From contig CAJAKC010000012.1 in the NCBI GenBank assembly GCA_903940225.1, positions 1-64,000 on the forward strand: a stretch of DNA of 64,000 nt, read 5' to 3'. Below, one piece after another: positions 55,097-64,000 of the stretch; position 1 is the first letter of the stretch; every line of letters begins with the position of its first letter. The DNA comes from an uncultured Microbacteriaceae bacterium. GTDB taxonomy: Bacteria; Actinomycetota; Actinomycetes; Actinomycetales; Microbacteriaceae. The position numbers and the translations under genes were made by a program. The notes below the pieces were generated by a model. That model searched no databases and was not told the DNA's origin. It was given only the letters and a program-made list of their open reading frames with translations.

Positions 55097-56056
55097 ATGA
55101 GCGGTTCCGCGGAAACAATCGGCGACCTGGGCGAAGGCGCAACGCTGGCGCGCATCTTTCCGCTTCTTCCTGAATCGTCGCGAACGATTCTGGGGCCGGG
55201 TGACGATTGCGCGATTGTTGACGTTCCCGGCGGTCGTGTGCCGCTGACAACCGACCTCATGATCGAAGGGCCCGACTTCATCATCGGGTTGTCCACGGGC
55301 TACGACATCGGTTGGAAGGCTTGTGCCACCAACCTCGCGGACATCGCGGCGATGGGGGCCACGCCCACCGCACTCGTCGTGGGGCTCGCGGCGCCATCGA
55401 CCACTGCGGTGACGTTCGTTGAGAACATCGCACGCGGTTTTCACGACGCGGCAAAGCTCCTGGCGCCGGGCTGCGGTGTCGTCGGTGGTGACCTGTCGCG
55501 CGGTCCGGTCGTAATGCTCGCGGTAACTGCCACGGGCGATTTTGACGGGGTAACTCCTGTCACGCGCGCTGGAGCGCAAATTGGTCACCTCGTGGCCGTC
55601 GCCGGTCAACTCGGCGGTGCGAAGCGTGGGCTCGACCTTTTGCTCGAGCATGCTCTCGTGGATGGCCAGCCGAATCCGGCCGCAGTAGACGAACTATGGG
55701 CGGCACACCCCGCCGATATCGGTGCGCAACTCAGGCCGGAACCGCCCATTGCCGCGGGCCGCGCCGCTGCTCTTGCCGGAGCCAGCGCGATGATGGACGT
55801 ATCCGACGGTCTCGTGCTCGATGCTCGACGAATCGCCACCGCCAGCGGTGTTGCCATCGACCTCGATCTCGCTGCCATTGGTTCCCTCGAGGCGTTGACC
55901 GGCGGAGAAGATCACGCGATGCTCGCTTGCTTCCCACCGCTCGCGACAATTCCGCCGGGGTTCCGCGTCATTGGCCGCGTTGCTTCGGGCGAGGGAGTCG
56001 TGGTCGACGGTGCACCGTTCGACGCCCGCGGTGGCTGGGATCCGTTCGCCGACTAA
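55097..56056 (+). CDS. thiL: Thiamine-monophosphate kinase
   Basis: A 319-residue kinase that makes thiamine diphosphate from thiamine phosphate. Family stretches are LPESSRTILGPGDDCAIVD, TTDLMIEGPDF, MGATPTALVVGLAAP and a Mg-binding MMDVSDGLVLDARRIA. ATG 55097 is six bases after the TACCGT box. It converges on rsmD with stops overlapping in CTAA. Confidence 0.95.
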   Translation: MSGSAETIGDLGEGATLARIFPLLPESSRTILGPGDDCAIVDVPGGRVPLTTDLMIEGPDFIIGLSTGYDIGWKACATNLADIAAMGATPTALVVGLAAPSTTAVTFVENIARGFHDAAKLLAPGCGVVGGDLSRGPVVMLAVTATGDFDGVTPVTRAGAQIGHLVAVAGQLGGAKRGLDLLLEHALVDGQPNPAAVDELWAAHPADIGAQLRPEPPIAAGRAAALAGASAMMDVSDGLVLDARRIATASGVAIDLDLAAIGSLEALTGGEDHAMLACFPPLATIPPGFRVIGRVASGEGVVVDGAPFDARGGWDPFAD

Positions 56057-56610
56057 GCGACCGACAACCAGTACACGGTTGTTTCACCATACGACTTCGG
56101 GGTGAGCACGTCGTATCCCGTCGGCCAGGAAGGCTCCGCGTCGCGCGTTGCACGCTCAACCGCAATCAGCGCGTCGGAGGACAATCGGGGCAGCAACAGT
56201 TCGAGCGTCCGCTCGAGCAGGGAATTTGGGTCGTCGTAGGGCGGATCGATGAAGGCGATGTCCCACTCGGCAGTCGCAGATTCGAGGTACGCGGCCACGG
56301 ACACCCGGTGCGCCCGCATCTCGCAGGCCGGGATGGTCGGGCGCAGTGTCGTGATGTTGGCGGTCATCGCGGCGACCGCCTTGTCAGAGTTGTCGACCAG
56401 GTCGACACGCGTCGCGCCGCGCGAAGCGGCCTCCAGTCCGAGCGCTCCGCTGCCGGCGAACAAATCAAGAACTCGGGAACCCGTGAGGTCCGCCCACGAC
56501 TCGACTCGCGAGAAAATCGCCTCGCGAACGCGGTCACTGGTCGGTCGAGTGCCGGACGACGGCACGGCGATGGTTCGCCCTCCGGCCAATCCCGCGATGA
56601 TTCTCGTCAC
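56053..56610 (-). CDS. rsmD: 16S rRNA (guanine-966-N2)-methyltransferase
   Basis: A 185-residue SAM-dependent methyltransferase. RPTSDRVREAIF, DLFAGSGALGLEAASRG (SAM motif I) and AFIDPPYDDP (catalytic DPPY) are present. It methylates G966 in 16S rRNA. GTG 56610 lies six bases after a -10 box TAGCCT on the minus strand (leaderless). Confidence 0.95.
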   Translation of the reverse strand: MTRIIAGLAGGRTIAVPSSGTRPTSDRVREAIFSRVESWADLTGSRVLDLFAGSGALGLEAASRGATRVDLVDNSDKAVAAMTANITTLRPTIPACEMRAHRVSVAAYLESATAEWDIAFIDPPYDDPNSLLERTLELLLPRLSSDALIAVERATRDAEPSWPTGYDVLTPKSYGETTVYWLSVA

Positions 56611-56676
56611 GCGTCAAGGCTATCGGCGCCGCCGTCAATCGTCGGATTAGTGGGGGCTCGACGGTAGCGTGAGCGT

Positions 56677-58824
56677 GTGCCCGAACCCGCTGATTTCCGC
56701 GATCTGCCGTTGGCGCAACTCCTCGGAGAGAAAACGGCGAAAGCGTTGACGCGCGCCTTTGGCTTTGATACCGCGGGCGGACTGCTCGGTCACTACCCCA
56801 GGCGATATGCCGAACGCGGTGAGCTCAGTGCACTGGATGCGCTCCCGCTCGACGAGTCGGTGACGATTGTTGCGGAAGTTGTTCGCGTCAATAACCGGCC
56901 GATGAACGGTCGCAAGGGGTCTCTGTTGGAGGTCATCCTCACCGATGGCACGGGCCGATTGTCGCTCACGTTCTTCAATCAAGCGTGGCGGTCGCGCGAC
57001 CTGAGACCCGGTGCGCGAGGAATCTTTGCGGGAAAAGTGACCGAATTCCGGGGTACACGCCAGTTGACCCACCCCGATTACGAATTGTTTGACGAGGAAG
57101 CCGAGGTCAGTGACGAACTCGCGGCGAAGTGGGCCTCGACCCCGATTCCCATCTATCCGGCGACGAGCACGGTCGCGTCGTGGCAGATTGCGCGATCGAT
57201 CGGTGTTCTGCTCGATGTCCTCCCCCCTCTGGCGGACCCCGTTCCTGACTCCGTTCGGGCAGACCAGCGGCTGCTCACTCTCCGCGAGGCACTCCTGGGA
57301 GTCCACCGCCCCGAGGTCCACGACGAATGGCGTGCCGCCCGCGAGACCCTCCGGTTTCACGAAGCCTTTCTGGTGCAAACGGCACTGTTGCGCGATCGTG
57401 CACGGGCCAAATCGGCTGCGTCGGTGCCGCGGACACCCGCCGCGCTGCGGAGCGCGTTTGACGCGGCACTGCCGTATTCACTGACCCCCGACCAAACGTT
57501 GGTTGGCGCGGAAATCGATCACGACATGGCGCAAGCCCACCCGATGAATCGGCTCGTGCAAGGAGAAGTCGGTTCGGGCAAGACGCTGGTGGCCGTTCGG
57601 GCGATGCTCACCGCAATCGAGGACGGGGGACAAGCAGCGCTCATCGCGCCGACCGAAGTTCTCGCGAGCCAACACCTGCGATCGATTGCCGCGACTCTGG
57701 GCCCTCTTGCCGAGGGACTCAACCTCACACTGCTCGTCGGCAGTCTTCCCGCGGCGGAAAAGAAGCGCGCGAATCTGGCGATAGCCAGCGGAACGGCTCG
57801 ATTCGTCATTGGCACTCACGCTCTGCTTTCCCAGTCGGTTCAGTTCAACGACCTCGCGCTGGTCGTCATCGATGAACAGCATCGGTTCGGCGTTGAGCAA
57901 CGGGACACCCTGCGCCAGAAGGGCGCCTCTCCGCACACTCTCGTCCTGACGGCGACTCCCATCCCGCGCACCGTCGCGATGACCGTGTTCGGCGACCTCG
58001 ATATCTCGACCATCCGCACGATGCCCGTTGGCCGCGCCCCGATCGAATCGCACGTTGTACCGTTAGCGGACAAGCCGGGGTGGTGGCCGCGCGTGTGGAG
58101 TCGACTGGGCGAAGAGCTCGCCCAGGGTCGGCAGGGCTTCGTCGTGTGCTCCGCCATCGACGCGACGACGGACGACTCCGAAGCGGAACTCCTCGATGAC
58201 GATTCGGTGACGGCTCCGCGCCACTCCGTGACCGAAACCCTCCCGATAGCGCGCGCGGAACTGACCGGCCGTCGCGTCGAGCCGCTCCACGGCCGCATGT
58301 CGGGTGACGAGAAGGACGCGACGATGCGGGCCTTCGCGGCGGGCGAAATCGATGTCCTCGTCGCAACCACCGTGATCGAGGTCGGTGTCGACGTCCCCAA
58401 CGCCTCGACAATGGTGGTTCTCGACGCCGATCGATTCGGTGTCAGCCAGTTGCACCAGTTGCGCGGTCGCGTCGGCCGCGGCGGAACGCCGGGGCTCGCA
58501 CTCTTTGTCACCACAGCCGTCGAGGGCACGTTGGCGCGCGAACGTGTGGAGGCGGTTGCGTCGACACTCGACGGATTCGAACTCGCGCAGAAAGACCTCG
58601 AGCTGCGACGCGAGGGCGATGTGTTGGGTGAACGCCAGTCGGGTGGGCGTAGCGGTCTCGTGTTGCTTCGCGTCGCCACCGACGGGCCGACCATTGAGGC
58701 CGCTCGAGCAGCGGCGGAACCGATCGTCACCGACGACCCGAGCCTGTCCACTCACCCCGCCCTGCGCGAGGCGGTGGACCGTCGACTGTCCCAACGCGAA
58801 CGGGAGTTCCTCGGCAAAGCGTGA
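56677..58824 (+). CDS. recG: ATP-dependent DNA helicase RecG
   Basis: A 715-residue superfamily 2 helicase that remodels stalled forks. An N-terminal wedge/OB domain is followed by Walker [12 protein letters not shown], the [11 protein letters not shown] motif [14 protein letters not shown] (motif III) and [13 protein letters not shown] (motif VI). GTG 56677 follows TAGCGT by six bases (leaderless), and the gene is divergent from rsmD. Confidence 0.96.
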   Translation: MPEPADFRDLPLAQLLGEKTAKALTRAFGFDTAGGLLGHYPRRYAERGELSALDALPLDESVTIVAEVVRVNNRPMNGRKGSLLEVILTDGTGRLSLTFFNQAWRSRDLRPGARGIFAGKVTEFRGTRQLTHPDYELFDEEAEVSDELAAKWASTPIPIYPATSTVASWQIARSIGVLLDVLPPLADPVPDSVRADQRLLTLREALLGVHRPEVHDEWRAARETLRFHEAFLVQTALLRDRARAKSAASVPRTPAALRSAFDAALPYSLTPDQTLVGAEIDHDMAQAHPMNRLVQGEVGSGKTLVAVRAMLTAIEDGGQAALIAPTEVLASQHLRSIAATLGPLAEGLNLTLLVGSLPAAEKKRANLAIASGTARFVIGTHALLSQSVQFNDLALVVIDEQHRFGVEQRDTLRQKGASPHTLVLTATPIPRTVAMTVFGDLDISTIRTMPVGRAPIESHVVPLADKPGWWPRVWSRLGEELAQGRQGFVVCSAIDATTDDSEAELLDDDSVTAPRHSVTETLPIARAELTGRRVEPLHGRMSGDEKDATMRAFAAGEIDVLVATTVIEVGVDVPNASTMVVLDADRFGVSQLHQLRGRVGRGGTPGLALFVTTAVEGTLARERVEAVASTLDGFELAQKDLELRREGDVLGERQSGGRSGLVLLRVATDGPTIEAARAAAEPIVTDDPSLSTHPALREAVDRRLSQREREFLGKA

Positions 58825-58856
58825 CACGCGCGGGGTCGCCCCGATACGCTGGGGGC

Positions 58857-59348
58857 ATGACCACGCTCGCCGTTGTGCCCGGTTCGTTCGACCCGGTTAC
58901 TCTCGGCCATCTCGACGTCATCGAACGTGCGCGCAACATTTTTGACGAGGTTCACGTCGTCGTCGTGCACAACCCCAGCAAGACCGCGATGCTTCCCGTT
59001 GCTCGCCGTGTCGAGCTGATCGAAGAGGCTTTGCGCGAGGCAGGGTTGTCCGACGGAGTCACGGTGACGAACTGGAGTGTCGGACTCCTCGTCGACTATT
59101 GCCAGGAAGTCGGCGCAAAGGTTTTGATCAAGGGAATTCGCTCCGAGGTGGACGTCACCTACGAAACGCCGATGGCAATCGTCAACCGTGACCTTGCCGG
59201 CATCGAAACCGTTTTCCTTCTGCCCGACCCCGCTCACAGCCACGTGTCGTCGTCACTCGTGCGGCAGGTCGCGGCTCTTGGAGGCGATGTCTCGCCGTAC
59301 GTGCCGGGCGCCGTCTCGCGGTTCATGGCTTCGGGCGACTTCGCCTAA
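58857..59348 (+). CDS. coaD: Phosphopantetheine adenylyltransferase
   Basis: A 163-residue nucleotidyltransferase of the HxGH class ([17 protein letters not shown] at residues 8-24) with [16 protein letters not shown] at the end. It makes dephospho-CoA. ATG 58857 follows TACGCT by six bases (GGGGGC spacer), so the start may be leaderless. Confidence 0.96.
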   Translation: MTTLAVVPGSFDPVTLGHLDVIERARNIFDEVHVVVVHNPSKTAMLPVARRVELIEEALREAGLSDGVTVTNWSVGLLVDYCQEVGAKVLIKGIRSEVDVTYETPMAIVNRDLAGIETVFLLPDPAHSHVSSSLVRQVAALGGDVSPYVPGAVSRFMASGDFA

Positions 59349-59368
59349 ATCGCGGGTAACCTAAAAGG

Positions 59369-59929
59369 GTGAAAAACCACCCAACCGCGCCGTTTACCGT
59401 CAGCGTTTTTGATGTCTCTCACCGCATCGGTGAAGAGCGGTCGGTGCGACTCGACGAGACCCTCCCCGAACGCTGGGGAGAGGGTGTTGCCTACGTTGAT
59501 GCTGGTCAAACGGTATCGGTCGACCTGAGCCTCGAAGGTCTACACGATGGGATTTTGGTGTCCGCGGAGATCGACGCTACAGCGGTAGCCGAGTGTGTTC
59601 GCTGTCTCGAGCCCGTCGACATTCCCGTTCAAGTGGAATTTCAGGAACTTTTCGCGTATTCTCCTACGGAGGAACTCGAATTTTCTGTTCAGGATAATCA
59701 CGTGAATTGTGAACAGCTTGTTCGGGATGCGGTTGTGTTGTCACTTCCGTTCCAACCACTCTGTGACGAGGACTGTCTTGGTCTTGACCCAGCAACGGGC
59801 GAGAAGTTGACGGAACCACGCGCGCAGGACGGCTCCACCATCGATCCCCGATGGGCAGCCCTGGAGGCCTTAGCTTCCACGGATACGACCACGGCCAGCA
59901 AACCGGCCGCCAAGAAGAGGACAAAATAA
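59369..59929 (+). CDS. yceD: YceD/DUF177 family protein
   Basis: A 186-residue protein with Cys pairs ECVRCLEP and PLCDEDCLG, typical of YceD (DUF177). The family is almost always coupled to rpmF, as here, and is implicated in 23S rRNA maturation in bacteria and plastids. GTG 59369 lies six bases after TAACCT (leaderless). It ends one base into the rpmF ATG (TAATG). Confidence 0.92.
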   Translation: MKNHPTAPFTVSVFDVSHRIGEERSVRLDETLPERWGEGVAYVDAGQTVSVDLSLEGLHDGILVSAEIDATAVAECVRCLEPVDIPVQVEFQELFAYSPTEELEFSVQDNHVNCEQLVRDAVVLSLPFQPLCDEDCLGLDPATGEKLTEPRAQDGSTIDPRWAALEALASTDTTTASKPAAKKRTK

Positions 59930-60132
59930 TGGCAGTTCCCAAGCGCAAGCAGTCGCGTTCGAACACTCGTTCGCGCCGTTCGCAGTGGAAGGCGGAAGCC
60001 CCGACGCTCGTCAAGACCGTCGAAAACGGACGCACCGTCTACAGCCTCCCGCACCGCGCGAAGATGGTCACCGACTCGGTCGGTACCGAACTCTTCCTTG
60101 AATACAAGGGCCGCAAGGTCGCCGACGCCTAA
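59929..60132 (+). CDS. rpmF: 50S ribosomal protein L32
   Basis: A 67-residue ribosomal protein beginning [20 protein letters not shown]. The zinc-binding Cys pairs found in some L32 proteins are absent, so it is the Cys-free form. The ATG overlaps the yceD stop by one base, and a strong hairpin follows the stop. Confidence 0.97.
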   Translation: MAVPKRKQSRSNTRSRRSQWKAEAPTLVKTVENGRTVYSLPHRAKMVTDSVGTELFLEYKGRKVADA

Positions 60133-60144
60133 ATCAGGACGTTG

Positions 60145-60179
60145 ACAGCGCGCCGGGGTTTTGTCCTGCGGCGCGCTGT
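60145..60179 (+). terminator. Terminator-like hairpin between rpmF and rnc
   Basis: An 11-bp perfect stem ACAGCGCGCCG / CGGCGCGCTGT with a 13-nt loop is followed by TTCATTT. Only nine bases separate the stem from the rnc ATG, so the hairpin is either a terminator with read-through or an RNase III-sensitive leader element. Confidence 0.75.
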
Positions 60180-60188
60180 TTCATTTCT

Positions 60189-60884
60189 ATGACAACAACT
60201 CCCGCATTCCGCAACCCCGCCGAACTGGCCGGGGTGATCGGTGTTGAAATCCCGTCGGAACTTCTCGAACAGGCGTTGACGCACCGTTCGTTCGCGTACG
60301 AACACGGGAGTGGGCACTACGAACGGCTCGAATTCCTGGGCGATGCCGTTTTGCAACAGGTCGTGACCATCGAGTTGTTCGAGCGCTTCACCGACCTACC
60401 GGAGGGCGATCTCGCGAAACGTCGTGCGGCCTTGGTCTCCACGGTTGCGCTGGCCGAAATCGCTCGACGAATCGAGTTGGGACCGTTCATCCGCCTCGGC
60501 AACGGGGAAATTTCCACGGGTGGAGCGGAAAAGTCTTCTCTGCTCGCTGACGTTATCGAGGCGCTGATCGGTGCAACGTATGTGACTCTGGGGCAGGTCG
60601 CGGCAACGGAACTCGTCCTTCGACTCGTCGCGCCGTTGTTGGACGACGTCGACCGGTTCGGCGCATCGATGGAACCGAAAACGGAACTCCAAGAACTGTG
60701 TGACCGCCGGGGGATGGGCAAGCCCGTGTACTCGATTGTGTCGGAGGGACCCGATCACGCCCGCCGATTCGTCGCCACCGTCACGATTGACGGCGTGGCA
60801 CACGGCAACGGTGAGGGAACGAGCAAAAAGGCGGCGGAGGGCGTTGCCGCGCTTGCCGCGTGGACCGTCCTGACGGCGGACTAG
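60189..60884 (+). CDS. rnc: Ribonuclease III
   Basis: A 231-residue dsRNA endonuclease. The catalytic signature ERLEFLGDAVL is near residue 42, the second acidic cluster is ADVIEALIGA, and a C-terminal dsRBD runs from about 160. The ATG lies nine bases after a strong hairpin with neither a clear ribosome site nor a -10 box, so its expression may depend on the upstream RNA. mutM follows after 2 nt. Confidence 0.96.
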   Translation: MTTTPAFRNPAELAGVIGVEIPSELLEQALTHRSFAYEHGSGHYERLEFLGDAVLQQVVTIELFERFTDLPEGDLAKRRAALVSTVALAEIARRIELGPFIRLGNGEISTGGAEKSSLLADVIEALIGATYVTLGQVAATELVLRLVAPLLDDVDRFGASMEPKTELQELCDRRGMGKPVYSIVSEGPDHARRFVATVTIDGVAHGNGEGTSKKAAEGVAALAAWTVLTAD

Positions 60885-60886
60885 CA

Positions 60887-61762
60887 GTGCCCGAACTTCC
60901 CGAGGTCGAGGTTGTTCGCCGCGGTCTGGATCGCCACCTCGTCGGGGCTCGAATCGAGTCCGTGGAGGTTTTCGATCCGCGCGCGCTCAAACGGCACCCC
61001 GCCAGCGCCGACGACTTCGCGGTCCGACTTGCCGGCGCTACTGTCCTCGCTGCTGTTCGTCGGGGAAAGTTCATGTGGTGTCCGCTCGATTCGGGCGAGA
61101 CGCTCGTCGTGCACCTGGGCATGAGTGGCCAGATTCGGGTGCTGGGGGCAGACTCGCCCAAGCACGAGCGGGTGCGCCTCGTCCTCGCGGGCCGACCGCC
61201 GGTGTCGTTCCACGATCAACGGCTTTTCGGTTCGCTTGCTCTCGACGTCACCGCGCCGACCGTCGACGGCCTGCCGGCAGGCTTTGGCTCCGACTCGATC
61301 GATCTGCCGAGCCAGGTCGCTCACATTGCGCGCGACATACTCGACCCAGCCCTCGACGACGAAGGACTCATTCGCCGCCTGAGGAAAAGGACCGTCGCCG
61401 TCAAGAACGCCCTACTCAATCAGGAACTCGTGTCGGGAATCGGCAACATCTACGCCGACGAAGCCCTGTGGGCCGCGCGACTTCACTATGCGACCCCCGC
61501 CGACCGAATCTCAGTTCGTGCCTATCGTGAGCTTCTCGCCGCGGTGCGGGCCGTTATGCGCGGCGCTCTCGACGTTGGAGGCACCTCGTTCGATTCCCTC
61601 TACGTCAACGTCAACGGGGAATCGGGATACTTCGATGTCTCCCTCAATACCTACGGCCAGACGGGCAAACCCTGCCCGCGTTGTGGCACGGCAATTGCGC
61701 GGCAACCGTGGCAGAACCGTTCGTCACACTTTTGCCCGACGTGCCAGCGCCGCAGACGTTAG
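60887..61762 (+). CDS. mutM: Formamidopyrimidine-DNA glycosylase
   Basis: A 291-residue base-excision enzyme. GTG 60887 gives PELPEVEVVRRGL, where Pro2 is the catalytic nucleophile, and Glu3 and HLGMSGQIRV are conserved; GNIYADEALWAARLHY and the C-terminal zinc finger (CPRCGT..., CPTCQ) are intact. It removes 8-oxoguanine. Stops overlap with the convergent CotH gene in TTAG. Confidence 0.96.
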   Translation: MPELPEVEVVRRGLDRHLVGARIESVEVFDPRALKRHPASADDFAVRLAGATVLAAVRRGKFMWCPLDSGETLVVHLGMSGQIRVLGADSPKHERVRLVLAGRPPVSFHDQRLFGSLALDVTAPTVDGLPAGFGSDSIDLPSQVAHIARDILDPALDDEGLIRRLRKRTVAVKNALLNQELVSGIGNIYADEALWAARLHYATPADRISVRAYRELLAAVRAVMRGALDVGGTSFDSLYVNVNGESGYFDVSLNTYGQTGKPCPRCGTAIARQPWQNRSSHFCPTCQRRRR

Positions 61763-63177
61763 TTGCGGCGGATGGTTTTCACCGTCGACCACGGCCCATA
61801 CCCAAGCGCCGTGAGAGCTCGGACGCGGAACGAGGCGGTTGTTCGACGGGCGTGGGAAAAGGTGATGGTCCGGGCGGTCCTCGTGTAATACTTCCAAACA
61901 CCGCCCCGCTTGATTCCCACTTGGTAGGCGGTGATTGTGTATCCCTTGGAGTCCGGGGCTCTCCACGTCCCAATCGATTTTGATCCGCTTCGGCGCAGCG
62001 TTGCAACCGTTTGCCCCACGGTGTTGCTGGCAATCCACACGCCGACGCTGTTTTTACGCTCCGTAATCCAGTCTCGAGTTTGCGTAATTCCCCAGGACCC
62101 GACAATTCCACCGACGTCGGTTGCCATTTGGTCCATTCGAAGCGAGTTGGCAAGGTTCTTGACTTTGACGACGTTCGCGGCGAAGAGGTCCCTGCAGGCT
62201 TGGACCCCCATGCATCGGCCGTACATAACTCCCTGAGGGTTATTGATGTAGTCGTCCCACCACGGTCCGTCAAACGTTTGGTCTGCACCCCAGGGCAACA
62301 TGGTGAATTTGCCGTCCAGCGTTGAGTGCAGGTAATAGTTGTTCCGGGTGATGTATCCGTCCCAGTGGCGAAGGTAATACTCGGTGGCCCATTCCGCGGT
62401 CATCTTGTTCATGTCGGCAACGCGTTGGATCGCCGTCCACCACGCGGACCCGGTCAGATCGTTGGCGCTTGCGAGTGCGGTGAGGTCGGCAATATTGTCG
62501 GTCGCACCCTCATCAATTTCGAAGTAGCTCTCCCAGCCACTAACGGCGTCCTGGCCGTAGGCGCCCTCGTAGAGATGAAGCGTATTGTCCGCGCCGTACC
62601 AGCGGCGGAGGGACACGGAGTCGAGAGTTTCGATGTTTGCATACGTGCCGTACTCGCGACCGTTCATCGAGACGGAGGCATAACCGATTCGCGAGGAGGG
62701 GACGCCCATCGCACGGAAAAGACGGTAGGCCATCGCTTCGTGAATTTGAGTGCCGTCCTGAACCATGTTGTTCAGCGTCAGTCTCTTCAGCCCAAGAATG
62801 TTCTGGCCGCTCACCTTGTTGATTTTGATCTTCCAACCGGGTTTGTCGTCGAGTTGCCGGAAGGAACCGTAACAGCCCTTGAGGCGGACGCCGACTTCCA
62901 TCGGTCCGTACGTGGTCGTAGTTGTCGTGAGTGTCAGGGTTGCGTCCTGATACGGAATGGTTCCACACATCTCTTGTGTCCGAATGACCTCCAGCGACGA
63001 TTCCGGAATCGTGAGGTCGATGTCGACGATTTTCATGGGGTTGAAAAGGCTCGCGGCCGCGTCGGTTCCTTCGACATACGAGGTAACGGCGCTCGCCGGA
63101 ACCGCGGTCATCGCAGCGACCGAAAGAGCGAGCGTGGCTGCCAGTGTGAGTGACATCGAACGCGAAATAGTGCGCAA
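61759..63177 (-). CDS. Secreted CotH-kinase family protein
   Basis: A 472-residue secreted protein. The signal peptide ends near PASA (about residue 30); TTG 63177 is used because it places two Arg before the hydrophobic core, while ATG 63156 is possible. The CotH domain spans about 50-360 with KIKINKVSGQNILGLKRLTLNN, YGTYANIETLD, HWDGYITRNNYYLH and PWGADQTFD. A C-terminal beta-sandwich (about 375-472, ending WSTVKTIRRN) resembles fibronectin type III. CotH proteins are atypical protein kinases in spore coats and in secreted enzymes. The target here is unknown. Confidence 0.85.
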   Translation of the reverse strand: MRTISRSMSLTLAATLALSVAAMTAVPASAVTSYVEGTDAAASLFNPMKIVDIDLTIPESSLEVIRTQEMCGTIPYQDATLTLTTTTTTYGPMEVGVRLKGCYGSFRQLDDKPGWKIKINKVSGQNILGLKRLTLNNMVQDGTQIHEAMAYRLFRAMGVPSSRIGYASVSMNGREYGTYANIETLDSVSLRRWYGADNTLHLYEGAYGQDAVSGWESYFEIDEGATDNIADLTALASANDLTGSAWWTAIQRVADMNKMTAEWATEYYLRHWDGYITRNNYYLHSTLDGKFTMLPWGADQTFDGPWWDDYINNPQGVMYGRCMGVQACRDLFAANVVKVKNLANSLRMDQMATDVGGIVGSWGITQTRDWITERKNSVGVWIASNTVGQTVATLRRSGSKSIGTWRAPDSKGYTITAYQVGIKRGGVWKYYTRTARTITFSHARRTTASFRVRALTALGYGPWSTVKTIRRN

Positions 63178-63260
63178 CGGTGGCTGGCCTTTCGGAGATG
63201 GTGTGAGCTACATTCTGACACTGTTCAGCAGGTAAGAGGCACTCAGGGATAATAGAACCC

Positions 63261-64000
63261 ATGCACCTGAAGTCCCTGACTCTCAAGGGCTTCAAGTCGT
63301 TCGCGCAGCCGACAACGTTCGACTTTGAGCCCGGCGTGACCGCTGTGGTCGGTCCGAACGGTTCAGGCAAATCAAACGTCGTTGACGCCCTCGCCTGGGT
63401 GATGGGCGAGCAGGGCGCGAAAACCCTGCGCGGCGGGAAGATGGAAGACGTCATTTTCGCCGGAACGGCCACGCGCGGACCGCTCGGTCGTGCCGAGGTG
63501 ATTCTGACAATCGATAACTCCGACGGGGCACTGCCGATTGATTACACCGAGGTCACCATCTCGCGCACCCTGTTTCGCAGCGGTCAGAGCGACTATGCGA
63601 TCAACAACGAGTCCTGCCGGCTGCTCGACGTTCAGGAACTTCTGTCCGACTCGGGCCTTGGCCGTGAGATGCACGTCATTGTTGGCCAGGGGCGCCTCGA
63701 CACCGTGCTGCAAGCTACCCCGGAGGATCGCCGCGGGTTCATCGAAGAGGCTGCGGGAATCCTCAAACATCGTCGCCGCAAAGAAAAGACGTTACGCAAG
63801 CTCGATGCGATGCAGGCGAACCTGACGCGATTGACGGACCTGGCTGGCGAGATTCGCCGTCAACTGAAGCCTCTCGGCAAACAGGCCGAGGTTGCGCGCG
63901 AAGCACAGAACATTGCAGCCGTTGTGCGCGATGCTCGTGCTCGAATTCTCGCGGACGACGTCGTTTCGCTTCGACGAGACATCGACAACTACCAGAGCAC
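63261..64000 (+). CDS. smc: Chromosome segregation protein SMC (N-terminal part)
   Basis: The first 246 codons of SMC, continuing beyond the window end. It begins [16 protein letters not shown]; Walker A GPNGSGKS is at residues 31-38. [29 protein letters not shown] and the [12 protein letters not shown]-loop follow, and the chain enters the coiled coil at about residue 165. ATG 63261 follows GATAAT by seven bases, a leaderless start. SMC condenses and organises the chromosome with ScpA/ScpB. Confidence 0.97.
   Translation, partial: MHLKSLTLKGFKSFAQPTTFDFEPGVTAVVGPNGSGKSNVVDALAWVMGEQGAKTLRGGKMEDVIFAGTATRGPLGRAEVILTIDNSDGALPIDYTEVTISRTLFRSGQSDYAINNESCRLLDVQELLSDSGLGREMHVIVGQGRLDTVLQATPEDRRGFIEEAAGILKHRRRKEKTLRKLDAMQANLTRLTDLAGEIRRQLKPLGKQAEVAREAQNIAAVVRDARARILADDVVSLRRDIDNYQS

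Noticed and set aside
1-64000. CRISPR arrays, insertion sequences, prophage or integrase genes
   Set aside because: None was seen: no regularly spaced repeats, transposase motifs or phage structural genes.

Overview
The window (about 58-60 % GC by eye, densely coding) looks like an actinobacterial chromosome, most probably family Microbacteriaceae. Three things point there: the block order leuC-leuD-murA-plsC-gpsA-ddl-DUF3515-thiL-rsmD-recG-coaD-yceD-rpmF-rnc-mutM-smc, the typA-FAH-MFS-gltX-tRNA-TerC block, and the heavy use of leaderless genes (a TANNNT -10 box 6-7 nt before ATG/GTG). The family assignment is inference; the gene order is seen directly. No phage, transposase, CRISPR array or rRNA was seen, and no gene-free stretch exceeds about 300 bases.

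Region 1 (1-16000) is a myo-inositol catabolism and uptake locus. It holds a partial iolC, a Cgl0158-type aldolase and iolA (+ strand). A six-gene minus-strand operon follows (ABC importer A, a TIM-barrel isomerase, two Gfo/Idh/MocA dehydrogenases) with a LacI-family regulator upstream. Then come iolG, an IolE-like dehydratase, a second paralogous ABC importer (B) and a GntR/UTRA regulator. Candidate operators are visible: a 12-bp palindrome next to the importer A -10 box, another in the lacI promoter, and a TTGTCA-N8-TGACAA site at the GntR gene with a related half-site upstream of importer B. iolB and iolD are not in the window.

Region 2 (16000-24200) has a DMT transporter, YchF, an SDR, a DUF4287 protein, a small lipoprotein, an LAETG-anchored surface protein, an MFS transporter, a TrkH/TrkA potassium system and a DUF1801 protein. 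Region 3 (24200-30250) is a tandem glycine riboswitch driving gcvT-gcvH-gcvP, then a yoeB/yefM toxin-antitoxin pair and a CPBP-family membrane protein. Region 4 (30300-37230) is a peptide-type ABC importer with an unusually long DppB-like permease, a fused two-domain ATPase and an antisense PH-domain gene between permease and ATPase.

Region 5 (37238-47960) carries typA, an FAH hydrolase, an MFS transporter, gltX, a thioredoxin-reductase-like flavoprotein, tRNA-Gln(CTG), a lipid-kinase-like gene, tRNA-Glu(CTC), a TerC-family protein and leuCD. Region 6 (47954-64000) is a cell-envelope and housekeeping run. Between gpsA and DUF3515 it holds an alpha/beta hydrolase, a membrane-anchored MurF-like ligase and a divergent Ddl-like ATP-grasp enzyme. 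The run ends with rpmF-rnc-mutM, a secreted CotH-type kinase and the 5' part of smc, which runs off the window.

The least ordinary items are the membrane-anchored MurF/Ddl-like pair, the regular series of leaderless promoters (one divergent pair overlapping in its -10 boxes), the candidate operators of the inositol locus, the expanded DppB permease and the stem-loops that separate differentially expressed genes.
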